DNA of 64,000 bases from Perkinsela sp. pyNocScin1 (taxonomy: Eukaryota > Euglenozoa > Kinetoplastea > Prokinetoplastida > Perkinselidae), in contig CAXHTR010000001.1 in the NCBI GenBank assembly GCA_964019655.1, positions 930,001 to 994,000 on the forward strand, given 5' to 3'. The translations under genes and the position numbers were made by a program. The notes under the pieces are model-generated. The model did no database searches and was not told where the DNA came from. It was given only the letters and a program-made list of their open reading frames with translations. Below are positions 61,849-64,000 of the stretch, one piece after another; positions within the stretch are counted from its first letter, which is position 1, and every line of letters begins with the position of its first letter.

Positions 61849-63180
61849 TCACAGACCTCCTCCAAAAAGCAACCCGTTCTTATCTGAAGTGAGAGTGCGC
61901 TCTATGTACGCTTTGGCGTCAGGGTTATTGCGCAGGGTCGCAACGGAGTCCACACGGTAAAACAGATAGAGTGGAAGACTGTAGGGAATTTTACGTGCAT
62001 AGTCTGTGAGAAACCCTAAAGCATTTTCTTCGTTACGTCCAGCCCAAAAGAAGCATGCTTTATTGTGGAACATGATAGTACCTTGTAGCTGTATGCGCTG
62101 CGGGTCGTCGATGTTTGTGGGGTAGGTCGAGTTGCCAAGATGTCCATCTGCTATGTTGATTTTGATAATTACGGAAGGCGCGATAGGTATGTGATCGGGT
62201 ACACCGTTGGTAAACGGCTGTGGTGGTGGTGTCATAAACCATGGCCTTCGGGTTCCGAATCTATCAACTGTACGATACTCTACTATTGTACCATCTGGGT
62301 CTGGTGCGTAAGACATGGCAAAGGACGCATCTGGCGTGACATCCCCAGACTTCAGCTCAAGCGGCTGCGGCATTCCCTTGTCAGTAGCGTATGTCTCAAG
62401 CATTTCGTGAAGCACAAGGCGGAACTTCTCAGCATGGAGCTTCCAAAGGTCACTATGCGCATCGATTTGCGACGCGTAACGAGCGTCCTCTGGGTGCACG
62501 CGGAAATCATACCCAATACACTGAACGACGAAGCGCGGGTCGTCTCCCTCAGTCCACGTTCGAGGTGTGATAGATTCTTTCCTCCGGCCGACAATTTCAA
62601 AGTTTGGCATAGGCCTTGTCTCTACAACCATACCATTTTCCACTGTGCGGTACTTGGACATTGAGCTGGCATGCAGCAAGCGGGCAGATACGTTCTCGCC
62701 CGGCGTCTCTTCATCTTCAAAATATGCACGATCAACGTGACAATCCTCTCCACATCGCCAGCCAAACTGCTGTATGCCTCTGCGCCTGCATATGCCACCA
62801 TCCTTGCCGTGCTTCTTAGAAAGCATTACACCACACAGCTTGGAATGCACGGCATGGGCCAGCATTGTTCGTTCTGCGGCAGAGAATCGAAACGACTCTA
62901 CAAGTAAGCGGAAATCCTCTGCTGATAGGCCCTTGAGATCGTGCCAGTCCACAGAGGCGTGGCGAAACTTGTCAAGTGAAGTACGCAGATCTATTCGCAT
63001 TTTATACTGCTTGCGCCCATGGTACGTGCTGAGTAAATCTAAGAGATACTCGAGTGACATAAACCTTCGATCCTGCTGCTTGGATGCGCTAGAGCCTGAG
63101 TGTCTTGCTATTGCGTCTTGTTGGCCATACTGGGCCAATTTCGAGTTGAGAAGAATAGAGCGTCGTATCGCGTAGATCAT
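61849..63180 (-). CDS. Probable mitochondrial protein, unknown
   Basis: 443 residues. Presequence-like N-terminus MIYAIRRSILLNSKLAQYGQQ. Two conserved-looking regions follow: SLDKFRHASVDWHDLKGLSAEDFRLLVESFRFSAAERTML (helical), then a beta-rich part with WTEGDDPRFVVQCIGYDFRVHPEDAR and IQLQGTIMFHNKACFFWAGRNEENALGF. Size, charge and presequence suggest a kinetoplastid-specific subunit of a mitochondrial complex such as the mitoribosome, but I do not recognise it. The ending LLFGGGL is glycine-rich. Confidence 0.5.
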   Translation of the reverse strand: MIYAIRRSILLNSKLAQYGQQDAIARHSGSSASKQQDRRFMSLEYLLDLLSTYHGRKQYKMRIDLRTSLDKFRHASVDWHDLKGLSAEDFRLLVESFRFSAAERTMLAHAVHSKLCGVMLSKKHGKDGGICRRRGIQQFGWRCGEDCHVDRAYFEDEETPGENVSARLLHASSMSKYRTVENGMVVETRPMPNFEIVGRRKESITPRTWTEGDDPRFVVQCIGYDFRVHPEDARYASQIDAHSDLWKLHAEKFRLVLHEMLETYATDKGMPQPLELKSGDVTPDASFAMSYAPDPDGTIVEYRTVDRFGTRRPWFMTPPPQPFTNGVPDHIPIAPSVIIKINIADGHLGNSTYPTNIDDPQRIQLQGTIMFHNKACFFWAGRNEENALGFLTDYARKIPYSLPLYLFYRVDSVATLRNNPDAKAYIERTLTSDKNGLLFGGGL

Positions 63181-63252
63181 GATATGATCTTAAAAAACGG
63201 AATGTGGTAGTGCTTTAAATGTAGGCATAAAAATACAATACAGAAATATGAA

Positions 63253-64000
63253 TTATTCGTGTTGGGGCTCCGTGCGAAATGCGCCCCGCAAAGTCTCTAT
63301 CGGTACCTTACGGAGACGCACCGCCTCACCGAAAACCGGCGATACTGATTGAAGCGTTGCAAAGATACCATATACTTGGGATATGGATTCGTTATATCGC
63401 TCGACGGCTAAAATAAGACTGTCTTGCTCTTCTTTGGATAGCTCAGCTGCTCTATCGATAAGATACATAATGCTGTCCGAGATGAGATGAATGAGTCGTT
63501 TCGCATCTTGTGCCAAGAACATCCATGCGAGGACAACGACAGGGTTATCGATTGTTTTCGGGTACAACGGAAGCTTGATGATTGTCTCAAGCTCTGAGAA
63601 CAAATAGCCTACGATTGCCACTACATTACTACCTTTTCTCAGGGCATAGTACTTCCATTTCATTAGATCATCGATATTGCAGAATGACCCTGCTTCCTTC
63701 GAAATCAAGTTCGATACTTTCACTCGCTCTTCGAGGGCCATCGCATATCGCTGGATAAAACGATGCAGGCTACGCCCGTAAAATGCATCGGATAAGTCTT
63801 TCATTTTAGAAACAGTGAATACACTGATGTGTACGCTGATTTCACTCTGAAATGTAGCGGACCCGTCCTTCATCAACCTGTGGAACACGATGAGTGTCTT
63901 GAGCACAACCGTCCATTCGTGGGTATGGAGCCTTTTCTGAAGCTGATCAATAATGGCTGCATTCGTTTCCTGCAAACTTTTTCTTGTGCTGTATCCATGG
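63253..64000 (-). CDS. ANTH-domain (AP180/CALM-like) clathrin adaptor, 5' end outside window
   Basis: The frame stays open to the window edge, so the N-terminal part is missing. The visible part covers most of an ANTH domain: HTHEWTVVLKTLIVFHRLMKDGS, FYGRSLHRFIQRYAMALEERVKV, then a helical region with LSKEEQDSLILAVERYNESISQVYGIF. ANTH proteins bind PtdIns(4,5)P2 and clathrin at the plasma membrane; in kinetoplastids they act in flagellar-pocket endocytosis. It ends with PETLRGAFRTEPQHE-like residues soon after the ANTH domain, so the clathrin-binding C-terminal tail usual in CALM is absent here. Confidence 0.8.
   Translation of the reverse strand, partial: HGYSTRKSLQETNAAIIDQLQKRLHTHEWTVVLKTLIVFHRLMKDGSATFQSEISVHISVFTVSKMKDLSDAFYGRSLHRFIQRYAMALEERVKVSNLISKEAGSFCNIDDLMKWKYYALRKGSNVVAIVGYLFSELETIIKLPLYPKTIDNPVVVLAWMFLAQDAKRLIHLISDSIMYLIDRAAELSKEEQDSLILAVERYNESISQVYGIFATLQSVSPVFGEAVRLRKVPIETLRGAFRTEPQHE

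Overview
This is a compact protist chromosome segment, almost certainly from a kinetoplastid. The evidence: genes lie in long same-strand runs with short intergenic gaps; an RNA-editing-type protein combines two C2H2 fingers with a C-terminal OB-fold (KREPA family, 9575-11392); the dUTPase is the all-alpha dimeric type; histone H4 starts MAKGKKS and ends LYGYA; and many products have mitochondrial presequences. H3 keeps a canonical-looking ARTK...RKSTG tail, so I infer a kinetoplastid outside the trypanosomatids, possibly a Perkinsela-like prokinetoplastid. That placement is inference.

Layout: (1) 1-1720, plus strand: a leucine-rich-repeat (LRR) gene and dUTPase. (2) 2344-8155, minus strand: a secreted-type LRR protein, zinc-knuckle protein, ribosomal protein L29e, AKAP7-like 2H-phosphoesterase relative, proteasome-chaperone-like protein, PLGRKT-like membrane protein, tRNA-guanine transglycosylase accessory subunit and an orphan. 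(3) 8340-21772, plus strand: a basic orphan, the KREPA protein, a single-copy H2B-H2A-H3-H4 quartet, then five LRR genes, two of them broken. (4) 22592-64000, minus strand: one long run of housekeeping genes, including V-ATPase assembly factor, AGC kinase, exosome RRP41, SmD2, a cyclin, Atm1-type ABC transporter, class I HDAC, an ATP-grasp enzyme, an RNase H-fold mitochondrial protein, ThrRS, Sec23, lipoyl synthase, calreticulin, a SET protein, a CID/CCCH/RanBP2 protein, ALG2, CWC22, a CDK, PNO1, TCTP and an ANTH protein cut by the window end. Strand switches are convergent at 1721-2343 and 21773-22591 and divergent at 8156-8339; the last is the likely bidirectional transcription start.

Most striking: one LRR gene (14561-15903) is split by a 564-bp element with 10-bp terminal inverted repeats and a perfect 8-bp target-site duplication. 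Removing the element and one duplication copy rejoins the two halves in one frame, so this is a recent cut-and-paste (MITE-like) DNA transposon insertion, a class I do not expect in kinetoplastids. All eight LRR genes sit beside the two convergent strand switches. They fall into a cysteine-containing secreted form and a cysteine-less form without signal peptide. A neighbouring paralog has a single in-frame TGA where its sister has CGA.

Functionally, SmD2, CWC22, a transcription-type cyclin, a CDK with inserts and the CID/zinc-finger protein point to the RNA polymerase II, trans-splicing and 3'-processing machinery. KREPA, ThrRS, lipoyl synthase, Atm1, the RNase H-fold protein and several presequence-bearing orphans serve the mitochondrion. 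Start codons were set at the first plausible ATG. No tRNA, rRNA, spliced-leader RNA or CRISPR was recognised.
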